Assembly (NCBI GenBank): GCA_031267195.1
Contig: JAIRZO010000090.1
Span: 1 to 5,973, forward strand
Origin: Holosporaceae bacterium
Lineage (GTDB): Bacteria > Pseudomonadota > Alphaproteobacteria > UBA3830
Direction: 5' to 3'
DNA length: 5,973 bases
The position numbers and the translations under genes were made by a program. The notes beneath the pieces are model-generated. The model was not told the DNA's origin, did no database searches, and saw only the letters and a program-made list of their open reading frames with translations. Below are positions 1-5,950 of this stretch, in pieces (positions within the stretch are counted from its first letter, which is position 1; each line of letters begins with the position of its first letter).

Positions 1-75
1 TATCCTTCTATCTTTTTAACCCTTTTTCATGAGGTAACTTTGGCGTGTGAATCAATGCACATAGAAAAGATTCTT

Positions 76-105
76 TTGCAATTTTATCTAAAAATTAGTT
101 ATACT
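76..105 (+). promoter_or_regulatory. Putative sigma70-type promoter for the response regulator gene
   Basis: A -35 box TTGCAA (76-81) is separated by 18 bp from a -10 box TATACT (100-105); each differs from consensus at one or two positions. The expected start of transcription is near 112, giving a leader of about 35 nt before the ATG at 147. The bases directly after the -10 box are ACGCGCGG. Such a GC-rich discriminator is known from stringently controlled promoters, and it stands out in this AT-rich region. The call is by eye only. Confidence 0.5.
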
Positions 106-146
106 ACGCGCGGTAGGTCTGTTTCCCTGTAGGTTTTAAAGTACGT

Positions 147-1151
147 ATGGTTGTTAGTACATTTAGTTATTTTTTCCCAACAACAGTCGTATTTATCGAT
201 GATGATATATCGTTTGTGAATGCATTGACCAATAAAATAGAAAACGGGAAGAGCTTTATTGTTAGCAAACACTATGACCCGCTAAATACTCTAGAAATGA
301 TTAACAGTATTAGCTGCTCCAACTCTTTTGGACATTTTGAGGTGGCCGGCAACAAAGACGATGATCCCGATCAGGAATCCGTTGCCTTTGATATCAGCAA
401 GTTACACAGGGAAGTTTACAACAGAGATAGGTTTTCAAAAATTTCCGTTGTTGTTGTAGATTACATGATGCCGGAGATAGATGGCATAACTTTTTGTTCT
501 AAAATTGCAGATAAAAACATACAGCGAATTCTATTAACTGGTGTTTCTGACGTAAAAATAGCCATCAAAGCATTCAATGAAGGGCAGATCAATAGATTTA
601 TAAGAAAAGCAACAGAAAATCTTGTAGAAGAGATAACTGAGAGCATCAACAAATCCATTAATCGATATTTCTCCGTGCAAACAGCTGAAGTAGCCCGCCA
701 TTTGTGTGCATACGAATACAGCCATCTGAAAGATCCCATCTTCGCCGATTTTTTTTTCAAAAGCTATTTCTCCGAAAGATGTGCCGAGTACTATATGCTA
801 GATACCTATGGTAGCTACATGTTTTTAGATAGCGGTGGACACGCCACTCTGCTAAGTATCATGTCCGAAAATGAGTTGAATAGAATAACACAATTTGCCA
901 TAGAATCCGGAATAGCAACAAGGGATGTTTTGAAAAAATTACAATCTCGAAAGTTTTTGTTGGCGATTCATCGTCAGAATGGACAATTGCCGTCAGTCAT
1001 AGAATGGCACAAGTACCTGAAACCAGCCAATAGGATTGATTGCTATCAGACCTACTATTTCGCCATATTTGACGATGATGCCCTTGACATAGAATTCAAC
1101 AAAATTATTAATTTCGATTCATTCAAGCAAGCACACAACATGTTGGGATAA
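147..1151 (+). CDS. Response regulator: interrupted receiver domain plus unrecognised C-terminal domain
   Basis: The 334-residue protein starts with a CheY-like phosphoreceiver domain. Visible hallmarks are the acidic cluster IDDD (17-20) after the first strand, the phosphoacceptor Asp105 in VVVVDYMMPEIDG, Thr131 in LLTG and Lys154 in FIRKA. The usual gap from the acidic pair to the phosphoacceptor is about 44 residues; here it is about 86, so some 40 extra residues, including a DDDPD stretch (71-75), are inserted. Residues from about 175 to 334 form a second domain that is not a recognisable helix-turn-helix, GGDEF, EAL, HD-GYP or histidine kinase domain. It contains the segment EYYMLDTYGSYMFLDSGG, which resembles a small sensory fold. 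From memory, similar uncharacterised C-terminal domains occur in proteobacterial response regulators, but I cannot name the family. No sensor kinase is adjacent, so the partner is unknown. ATG 147 is the first start after the in-frame stop at 114-116; its ribosome binding site is weak. The receiver call is secure, the output unknown. Confidence 0.88.
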   Translation: MVVSTFSYFFPTTVVFIDDDISFVNALTNKIENGKSFIVSKHYDPLNTLEMINSISCSNSFGHFEVAGNKDDDPDQESVAFDISKLHREVYNRDRFSKISVVVVDYMMPEIDGITFCSKIADKNIQRILLTGVSDVKIAIKAFNEGQINRFIRKATENLVEEITESINKSINRYFSVQTAEVARHLCAYEYSHLKDPIFADFFFKSYFSERCAEYYMLDTYGSYMFLDSGGHATLLSIMSENELNRITQFAIESGIATRDVLKKLQSRKFLLAIHRQNGQLPSVIEWHKYLKPANRIDCYQTYYFAIFDDDALDIEFNKIINFDSFKQAHNMLG

Positions 1152-1153
1152 AC

Positions 1154-1177
1154 ATCACTCCAGCTGTGGGATTTTTT
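1154..1177 (+). terminator. Weak candidate intrinsic terminator after the response regulator gene
   Basis: Three bases after the stop codon, ATC (1154-1156) and CCA (1160-1162) can pair with TGG (1167-1169) and GAT (1170-1172) around a GCTG loop, with a three-base bulge (1157-1159) on the 5' side. A run of six T follows (1172-1177). Position and T-tract fit a rho-independent terminator. The six-pair bulged stem is weak, so it may be chance or a partial terminator. Confidence 0.28.
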
Positions 1178-1189
1178 GATAGAGGAGGA

Positions 1190-1288
1190 ATGATTTGTTC
1201 TTTTTGCGGATCATATTCAATTCTCCCTAAAACCAAAGCATTTGAAAAAATGCAAGTTTTATACAGATTGCTGGGAAGAATTCTTTAA
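1190..1288 (+). CDS. Possible small CxxC protein, 32 codons
   Basis: ATG at 1190 opens a 32-codon frame ending in TAA, beginning MICSFCGSYS. AGAGGAGG (1181-1188), the strongest Shine-Dalgarno-like sequence in the window, lies directly upstream, but the spacing to this ATG is only one base, shorter than normally efficient. A TTG at 1195 is better spaced but gives only 11 codons. The CSFCG string resembles the first half of zinc-finger knuckles such as the ClpX N-terminus. No second cysteine pair follows in this frame, so it could also be a decayed gene remnant. It may be chance; no function is assigned. Confidence 0.22.
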   Translation: MICSFCGSYSILPKTKAFEKMQVLYRLLGRIL

Positions 1289-1345
1289 AATCAAAAATAC
1301 CTTCTACATTTTCCCAATTCTATACCAACTCATTCCTATTGTCTG

Positions 1346-1376
1346 TTGAGTTAATTTTTGCTGATGGATTTATAAT
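1346..1376 (+). promoter_or_regulatory. Possible promoter for the fkbM-DUF374-waaA cluster
   Basis: A perfect -10 hexamer TATAAT (1371-1376) is preceded by TTGAGT (1346-1351), which keeps the TTGA core of the -35 box, at a 19-bp spacing that is longer than ideal. Transcription would begin near 1383 and leave a leader of about 110 nt that includes the inverted repeat at 1415-1434. In an AT-rich gap a TATAAT can arise by chance, so this is tentative. Confidence 0.33.
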
Positions 1377-1414
1377 TCCGAAACAAAAAATTCTTGTTTT
1401 TTTTTATACAATGG

Positions 1415-1434
1415 TTAACATAACAACATGTTAA
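1415..1434. repeat. Perfect 7-bp inverted repeat, possible operator or leader hairpin
   Basis: TTAACAT (1415-1421) and its exact reverse complement ATGTTAA (1428-1434) flank six bases. A third related copy, ATGTTAC (1435-1441), follows directly. There is no T-tract after it, so it is not a typical terminator. It lies 60 bp before the probable ATG of the methyltransferase gene and downstream of the proposed promoter. Binding by a dimeric repressor is one reading; an AT-rich chance palindrome is another. Confidence 0.35.
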
Positions 1435-1493
1435 ATGTTACTTGGAATATTTTAGTGTAGAAACACATAACAATTTTGGGAGTTGTTGGATTG

Positions 1494-2582
1494 ATGCAAT
1501 CAAAATCTGTAAACCGTTTTTTGTTGGTGGTATTTGCATTGTCGCTATGTTTTGGGATGGAGAGCAGTGGGCATATGGCCGATGCCAGTAATCAAACTTC
1601 GGAATCGTCTTCTCCGGATGCTGCAGCTGTGATGGAATCTCCTCCCGTATATCAAAAGATCGAACCCATTCTCGGCTGGAGTCGCCACTACGGTGATTCT
1701 GCTCGTTCGGTTTCTCAGTGGATCCGCTGGTGGAAGTATCTACGTCTCAAAGATCCTGTACTGATGCGCTGGACCTACGGATTACTAATTCGCATCTACC
1801 CACATACTGAAATTAATAGAGCTCTTTTCGTCCGTGGGATATATGATCCCAATGCCGTCGTTGTGGCCAGCAGATTTCTTCCACCATCCGGCGGTGTGTT
1901 CATTGACGTCGGGGCGAACAATGGATATTTTTCCATGCTTATCAGCAAAAATATTGGGAATGGCGGATGTGTTTATGCTCTGGAGCCAAGTTCTCGGGAA
2001 TTTAGTCGATTGGTGGATAACATAAAAATTAACGGACTTGAGCAGGTGATCTGTGCCCACAAAGTCGCTGTTTCGGATCAGGTTGGAGTGGCGAAGTTGA
2101 AAATAGCCGGGGAAGAAGAGAACGCTCTCAATACCCTCGGTAGCGATTTTGCTTCCAAGGGAGTGGAAAATGCCGGTATTGAGAATGTGGCAACAGTCAG
2201 CATTGATGAATTCGTGAGTTCCCATCATTTGCCACGGGTGGATTGCATAAAGTTGGATGTAGAGGGTAGTGAATTGCGAGCCATGAACGGTGCTCGCCGT
2301 ACCATTTTGACCTATCATCCAGTAATCATATTGGGTGTAAACGATGATGCCCTGAAAGCGAATGAAACTGATCGCGATGCGTTGCAGAGAATTATCGCTG
2401 AATTCGGTTATGTGATTTATAAATTGGTGGAATCTCCGCAATTTGCACTGCAGCTGGTGAATGACTTTGCAAAGGAAAAAGCTAAGGTTGTATACTGCCT
2501 GCCACAGGGGATTACTCCTCCACCATTGCCTCAGCCGGAGGAGAAGTCGTTTGTCGCTGCTGTGCAGGAGTTTTTCCAATAG
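1494..2582 (+). CDS. FkbM-family SAM-dependent methyltransferase with an N-terminal signal-like segment
   Basis: The 362-residue product has the class I methyltransferase motif FIDVGANNGYFSM (Asp138 and the glycine loop), the acidic end of the second strand in ALEPSSREF (Glu164), and KLDVEGSE (253-260), the signature of the FkbM family. Members mostly methylate hydroxyls of sugars or natural products using S-adenosylmethionine; the substrate here is unknown, and the neighbouring LPS genes hint at a surface glycan. The N-terminus is unusual for this family: a basic stretch (1-8), a hydrophobic run (9-21) and a possible AxA cleavage site A29-D30-A31, then a Ser/Pro-rich linker to about residue 50. 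This reads as a Sec signal or membrane anchor. The C-terminus is proline-rich (PPPLPQPEE). ATG 1494 was preferred; GGGAG (1478-1482) lies 11 bases upstream. TTG 1491 or TTG 1476 are alternatives and would add one or six residues without removing the hydrophobic segment. The next gene begins 10 bp downstream. Confidence 0.87.
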   Translation: MQSKSVNRFLLVVFALSLCFGMESSGHMADASNQTSESSSPDAAAVMESPPVYQKIEPILGWSRHYGDSARSVSQWIRWWKYLRLKDPVLMRWTYGLLIRIYPHTEINRALFVRGIYDPNAVVVASRFLPPSGGVFIDVGANNGYFSMLISKNIGNGGCVYALEPSSREFSRLVDNIKINGLEQVICAHKVAVSDQVGVAKLKIAGEEENALNTLGSDFASKGVENAGIENVATVSIDEFVSSHHLPRVDCIKLDVEGSELRAMNGARRTILTYHPVIILGVNDDALKANETDRDALQRIIAEFGYVIYKLVESPQFALQLVNDFAKEKAKVVYCLPQGITPPPLPQPEEKSFVAAVQEFFQ

Positions 2583-2592
2583 GCATCGGTAA

Positions 2593-3300
2593 ATGACTAT
2601 CACTGCAAGTGTTAGGAAAGGTCTGCGAACTTTGCTTCGAAGAGTTGGTAATTCCGATTTGTTTTTGCTGCTTGCTTCTCGGCTGATAGTTTTTCTAATG
2701 CGGCTATCGTTTCGCACCACCCGTTGGACGATTGTGGATGAGCATTTGGTAGGTGCCTATCATCGGGCTGGTAGGCCGTTTATCGCATGTCTATGGCATG
2801 ATAGATTGATGCAAGCTCCGTGCATCTGGAAATGGCAACAACCGCTGCACGTGCTGGCATCTCCCCATCGTGATGGAAGATTAATTGCGAAAATTGTTGA
2901 GTCGTTTTCGATGCCAGCAATTTTCGGATCAACAGGCAATGGCGTGTTCGCCGCTAAAGAAATAATTAGGCTGCTGCAGGACGGTAAATATGTTGCTATC
3001 ATTCCGGATGGTCCACGGGGACCTCGTCACAAACCGGCGCCGGGCGTGGTGGCTATTGCTAAAATAGCCAAGGTGGATATAGTTATGTTTAGTTTTTGCG
3101 TAAAAAGATACTACCGATTCAATTCCTGGGATCGACTCATATTTTCCTATCCGTTTAATCGTGGAGCCATAGTGTATGGTAAGCCCATTAGATTCAATGA
3201 ATTGATGCACATGGACGATAATATTGCGCTGGAGCTTTTGGAAAATAGAATTAACGACGCATCAAAAAGAGCTCATAGAATCATAAATGGAACTGATTGA
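2593..3300 (+). CDS. DUF374 family lysophospholipid acyltransferase-like protein
   Basis: The 235-residue protein matches the DUF374 family by motif. It has a hydrophobic N-terminal helix (about 23-38), CLWHDRLM (66-73) in place of the usual W-H-x-R block, SPHRDGRLIA (90-99), GST (112-114), PDGPRGPR (138-145), and a later SWDR followed by YPFNRG and YGKPI. Length is normal for the family. DUF374 proteins are inner-membrane acyltransferases; one branch (LpxJ of epsilonproteobacteria) adds secondary acyl chains to lipid A. Position directly before Kdo transferase supports a lipid A role, because late acylation and Kdo addition act on the same intermediate, but this is inference and a phospholipid substrate is possible. 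The gene starts 10 bp after the methyltransferase stop with no strong ribosome binding site, suggesting translational coupling. Its 3' end overlaps the longest form of waaA by 14 bp. Confidence 0.88.
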   Translation: MTITASVRKGLRTLLRRVGNSDLFLLLASRLIVFLMRLSFRTTRWTIVDEHLVGAYHRAGRPFIACLWHDRLMQAPCIWKWQQPLHVLASPHRDGRLIAKIVESFSMPAIFGSTGNGVFAAKEIIRLLQDGKYVAIIPDGPRGPRHKPAPGVVAIAKIAKVDIVMFSFCVKRYYRFNSWDRLIFSYPFNRGAIVYGKPIRFNELMHMDDNIALELLENRINDASKRAHRIINGTD

Positions 3301-4735
3301 TGATGCAAAAATATTTGAAAGGAAAGATTTTGTGAAATCTGAAATACATTGGAATATCGATGATGATGGAAATTCAGGCGGAGAAAATTGCTGTGATTGC
3401 TGCTGCGCATCGATTTTATTCTGCATCTACAATTTGTTGATTTTGCTTTTAACACCGTTCCTCCACATATATTTTTACTGGCGATGTTTCAGTGGCAAAG
3501 ATAGATTGGCAGATGTTAGGAATCATTTTGGCATCGCCACAGCACCTCGTCCAAAGGGAAAATTGATGTGGATTCATGCCGCAAGCATTGGAGAATCTCT
3601 GTCGGCACTAACCTACATAAATCATATCAAAAAACGCTATCCGAAATTAAACATACTGCTCACTACAATTACGGTCACATCGGCGGATATTGTGGCTAAA
3701 GAAATCAAGAACATTGATGGCTGTGTTCATCAGTTTTTCACTGTGGATCATCCACTATGGCTGAAAAAATTTCTTTACCATTGGCAGGTAGATGTGGCGG
3801 TATTTTTGGAGTCAGAAGTGTGGCCCAACGTCGTTACCATGTTGCATGGTCGCGGTGTTCCGTGTTTTTTACTGAATTCCAGACTGTCTCCAAATTCATT
3901 CGAAAGATGGAAGCTGGTGACTCCCCTATTTTCGCGAATCTTGCATATGTTTAGGGCTATTCTTGCGCAATCCGAAATAGATCGGCAGAGATATGCGTTG
4001 TTTTCTCCGAAAAATACATTCCGCATAGATAATTTGAAACATGCCAATGAATTGCTGAGCTGCAGGGAAGATTTGCTGAGATTCTTCCAGATGAAATGCA
4101 AAAATAAAAAGGTGTTGGTGGCGGCGAGCACTCATGAAACCGAAGAAGAAGCTATAGTCGAAGCCCATAGGAAGCTGAAGCAGCGCGGAATTGATTTGGT
4201 TACCATAATTATTCCAAGACATATTGTTAGAGCGGGTGCCATCGGTGATTTGCTACGGCGGCATGGAGTCAATTACATGATGCGGTCTGATATCAGTGAT
4301 GAGCAGATTGCTGATGCTATTCAGACAGATGCGCTTGACACCAGCCAAACTGAGGATCCCTATGTCAGAGAAATATATTGCATTGATGCTTTTGGCGAGG
4401 TTGGTACATTTTTGCGGCTGGCAGACGTGTGCTTTGTGGGAGGATCTTTGGTGCCAGTCGGGGGACACAACATATTCGAACCGGCAACCTTTGGCAAACC
4501 GGTTTTGCACGGTCCATTTATGGATAATGCTATGGAAGTCCGTAATTTGCTGCGAGATAACGGTGTGGCGTTTGAAGTGCACAGCAGCGATGAAATATGT
4601 GACCGCTGCCTCCAGCTACTAATGGATCAGAATATGTTGGATGAAATATCCAGTAGGGCCTTGTCCATCACAAGGAATGAATCTCTCACTCAGATAGAAA
4701 AGGCAATGCAGCTCGACGAATATTTTGCTGGATAG
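3287..4735 (+). CDS. waaA: 3-deoxy-D-manno-octulosonic acid (Kdo) transferase, WaaA/KdtA
   Basis: This GT-B glycosyltransferase of family GT30 moves Kdo from CMP-Kdo to the lipid A precursor on the cytoplasmic face of the inner membrane. Numbering from the ATG at 3287 (482 residues): membrane anchor about 41-65; IHAASIGES with Glu103, the expected catalytic base; LESEVWPN with Glu177; NSRLS (197-201); STHETEEE; IIPRH; and VGGSLVPVGGHNIFE (384-398) for CMP-Kdo binding. E. coli WaaA has about 425 residues. The excess is an N-terminal extension of about 42 residues before the usual anchor, holding the cysteine cluster CCDCCC (35-40), and a longer loop around the segment DISDEQIADAIQTDALD. The ATG lacks a clear ribosome binding site and overlaps the upstream gene. 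A GTG at 3332 has AAAGGA (3318-3323) eight bases before it and gives 467 residues, so the true start is uncertain; the cysteine cluster is kept either way. Whether the enzyme adds one or more Kdo residues cannot be read from sequence. Confidence 0.95.
   Translation: MELIDDAKIFERKDFVKSEIHWNIDDDGNSGGENCCDCCCASILFCIYNLLILLLTPFLHIYFYWRCFSGKDRLADVRNHFGIATAPRPKGKLMWIHAASIGESLSALTYINHIKKRYPKLNILLTTITVTSADIVAKEIKNIDGCVHQFFTVDHPLWLKKFLYHWQVDVAVFLESEVWPNVVTMLHGRGVPCFLLNSRLSPNSFERWKLVTPLFSRILHMFRAILAQSEIDRQRYALFSPKNTFRIDNLKHANELLSCREDLLRFFQMKCKNKKVLVAASTHETEEEAIVEAHRKLKQRGIDLVTIIIPRHIVRAGAIGDLLRRHGVNYMMRSDISDEQIADAIQTDALDTSQTEDPYVREIYCIDAFGEVGTFLRLADVCFVGGSLVPVGGHNIFEPATFGKPVLHGPFMDNAMEVRNLLRDNGVAFEVHSSDEICDRCLQLLMDQNMLDEISSRALSITRNESLTQIEKAMQLDEYFAG
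3318..3334 (+). promoter_or_regulatory. Ribosome binding site supporting an alternative GTG start of waaA
   Basis: AAAGGA (3318-3323) lies eight bases before an in-frame GTG (3332-3334). This is better spaced than anything before the ATG at 3287 and would remove the overlap with the DUF374 gene, leaving a 31-bp gap. It decides between a 482- and a 467-residue protein. Confidence 0.4.
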
Positions 4736-4752
4736 CAGACGACGAATTTTTG
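4714..4752. repeat. Short imperfect direct repeat across the waaA stop codon
   Basis: CGACGAATATTTTG (4714-4727) recurs as CGACGAATTTTTG (4740-4752), 13 of 14 bases with a one-base deletion. The first copy encodes the last residues of WaaA and the second is just downstream of the TAG. It could be a small local duplication; no function is implied. Confidence 0.4.
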
Positions 4753-4768
4753 TGCTTTTTTTATCTTC

Positions 4769-4797
4769 TTGAAGAAATCTGTAATTTTAGGTACTTT
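4769..4797 (+). promoter_or_regulatory. Possible promoter for the tRNA-Arg gene
   Basis: TTGAAG (4769-4774) and TACTTT (4792-4797) are 17 bp apart, which would start transcription near 4804, about 11 nt before the mature tRNA. The -35 core is reasonable but the -10 box matches consensus at only three positions. The tRNA could instead be processed from the waaA transcript. Confidence 0.27.
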
Positions 4798-4814
4798 GGC
4801 AGATGTGTGCTGCT

Positions 4815-4891
4815 GCGGTCGTAGCTCAGATGGACAGAGCGCAGGATTCCTAATCCTGGTGTCGTGGGTTCGATTCCCACCGATCGCACCA
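4815..4891 (+). tRNA. tRNA-Arg (anticodon CCT), CCA encoded
   Basis: A full cloverleaf folds by eye. The acceptor stem GCGGTCG (4815-4821) pairs with CGATCGC (4881-4887) with one G-U pair. The D stem is GCTC/GAGC (4824-4827, 4837-4840). The anticodon stem CAGGA/TCCTG (4842-4846, 4854-4858) encloses loop TTCCTAA with anticodon CCT at 4849-4851, which reads the arginine codon AGG. The T stem GTGGG/CCCAC (4864-4868, 4876-4880) encloses TTCGATT. The discriminator is A4888 and the 3' CCA is encoded (4889-4891). It lies between waaA and murA on the same strand, 41 bp before murA, with no obvious terminator after it. Confidence 0.96.
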
Positions 4892-4918
4892 TTGCATAAT
4901 CGTGTTTCTGGAAATTTT

Positions 4919-4923
4919 AAGGA
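4919..4923 (+). promoter_or_regulatory. Shine-Dalgarno sequence of murA
   Basis: AAGGA eight bases before ATG 4932 is the best-spaced ribosome binding site in the window and fixes the murA start, in agreement with the family's N-terminus. Confidence 0.7.
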
Positions 4924-4931
4924 CAAAAAAT

Positions 4932-5950
4932 ATGGTTGAGAAGCTCATGGTGCGCGGCAATCAAAATGTTAATGGTACCGTCAATATTTCCGGTGCTAAA
5001 AATGCAGCTCTTCCAATTTTTGCTGCCAGTTTGCTGTCGGAAAATGGATTGCAACTCAGCAATATTCCTCCATTGGCAGACGTTTCTACGATGTTATCCC
5101 TTTTGGAAAGACTTGGGGTATCCTATAGAATCACCAAGGATGCTATTCATTCGATATCCGTATGTTTGAAGACCGACTCTATTGATAATTTTATCGCTCC
5201 CTACGAAATAGTAAAAAAAATGCGGGCATCCATTTTGGTTCTGGGACCCTTGTTGGGACGTTTTGGCCGATGTACAGTTTCCATGCCCGGCGGCTGCGCC
5301 ATCGGTGTTCGTCCCATAGATTTCCACATTAGAGGAATGGAAGTCCTTGGAGCTCACGTGGAATTGAGGGATGGATATGTGCATGCAACGGCCAAAAAGG
5401 GATTGAAGGGCGCGGATTTTGAATTTCCGGTCATCTCAGTGACCGGAACCGAAAATCTCATGATGGCGGCTAGCTTGGCGGATGGTACTACGATCCTGCG
5501 AAATGCAGCTAGGGAGCCTGAAATTGTGGATTTGGCGGATTGTCTAAACAAGATGGGAGCAAAAATTTCCGGGGCAGGAACTGACATCATCACCATCGTG
5601 GGTGTATCCAATCTCCATACTGCGCAGCATGCTGTAATTTCCGATAGAATTGAAGCTGGCAGCTACGCCATAGCGGCGGGCATAACCAATGGCCGAGTTG
5701 ATCTAATTGGTAAAAATTTGCGGGGAATGCTTTCTGCATTCATAGATAAAATGTCTATGGTTGGTTTAGCATTTTCCGATATCCCGAATGGGCTTGGGGT
5801 CGAGTGTGCTGGGAAAATGGAGCCATGTGATATAGAAACAGCCGAATTTCCGGGATATCCCACAGATTTACAAGCCCAGAGCATGTCACTGCTGTGCCTG
5901 GCCGGCGGTGTGTCTAATATTCGAGAAAATATTTGGGAAAATAGATTTTT
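4932..5950 (+). CDS. murA: UDP-N-acetylglucosamine 1-carboxyvinyltransferase MurA, 3' truncated by contig end
   Basis: MurA transfers enolpyruvate from phosphoenolpyruvate to UDP-GlcNAc in the cytoplasm, the first committed step of peptidoglycan synthesis and the target of fosfomycin. The frame starts with MVEKLMVRG, and SGAKNAALPI (Lys23, Asn24, the conserved UDP-GlcNAc-site pair) follows. KKMRASILVLGP contains the conserved arginine. PGGCAIGVRP holds the active-site Cys122 (Cys115 in E. coli), so the fosfomycin-sensitive cysteine form is present and not the Asp variant. Later landmarks are GTENLMMAA, NAAREPEIVDL, DRIEAGSYA and PTDLQAQ, whose Asp is the catalytic one. The genomic part ends in the conserved ENRF after 339 complete codons; E. 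coli MurA has 419 residues, so roughly 80-90 codons are missing. The frame continues open to 5973 only through adapter bases. The residue pattern looks alphaproteobacterial. Confidence 0.97.

Larger units (their letters stand above)
1152..1475. other. AT-rich intergenic region of 324 bp
   Basis: This gap separates the response regulator from the envelope gene cluster and has no long reading frame. It holds, in order, the weak terminator candidate, a purine-rich Shine-Dalgarno-like sequence (1181-1188) with a 32-codon ORF, a possible promoter (1346-1376), a run of nine T (1397-1405) and a perfect inverted repeat (1415-1434). A further frame (about 1194-1346, 51 codons, no usual start near its beginning) is open but not convincing. 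I see no RNA gene here. Confidence 0.6.

Noticed and set aside
1..132. Frame open from the left edge to TAG 130-132, possibly the end of an upstream gene
   Set aside because: Forty-three codons with no recognisable motif, overlapping a good promoter. An open stretch of this length can arise by chance, so I do not call it.
1381..1405. AAACAA/TTGTTT hairpin followed by T residues
   Set aside because: The stem is almost all A-T with an eight-base loop and would be too weak for an intrinsic terminator; the stretch is simply A- and T-rich.
1539..1553. Lipobox-like LSLC in the methyltransferase N-terminus
   Set aside because: The residue before the cysteine is Leu where lipoproteins need a small residue such as Gly, Ala or Ser, so lipidation is unlikely.
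1785..2720. Minus-strand 311-residue open frame opposite the methyltransferase gene
   Set aside because: It is long but shows no recognisable domain, while the + strand here encodes clear FkbM motifs and the start of the DUF374 protein. It is best read as a chance antisense frame.
3366..3443. Alternative frame ATG ATG GAA ATT CAG GCG after GATGATG within waaA
   Set aside because: It stops after 25 codons and lies inside the WaaA coding frame, which continues uninterrupted into conserved motifs.
4723..4760. TGCT-GGAT-AGCA hairpin and nearby T-runs at the waaA stop as a terminator
   Set aside because: Only four base pairs form and the T-runs lie several bases away, so the required structure is missing.
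4690..4926. Minus-strand 78-residue frame containing GGNRTHDTRIRNPALCPSELRP
   Set aside because: This is the antisense reading of the tRNA-Arg gene. The same false protein is widespread in databases because tRNA sequences are conserved; it is not a gene.
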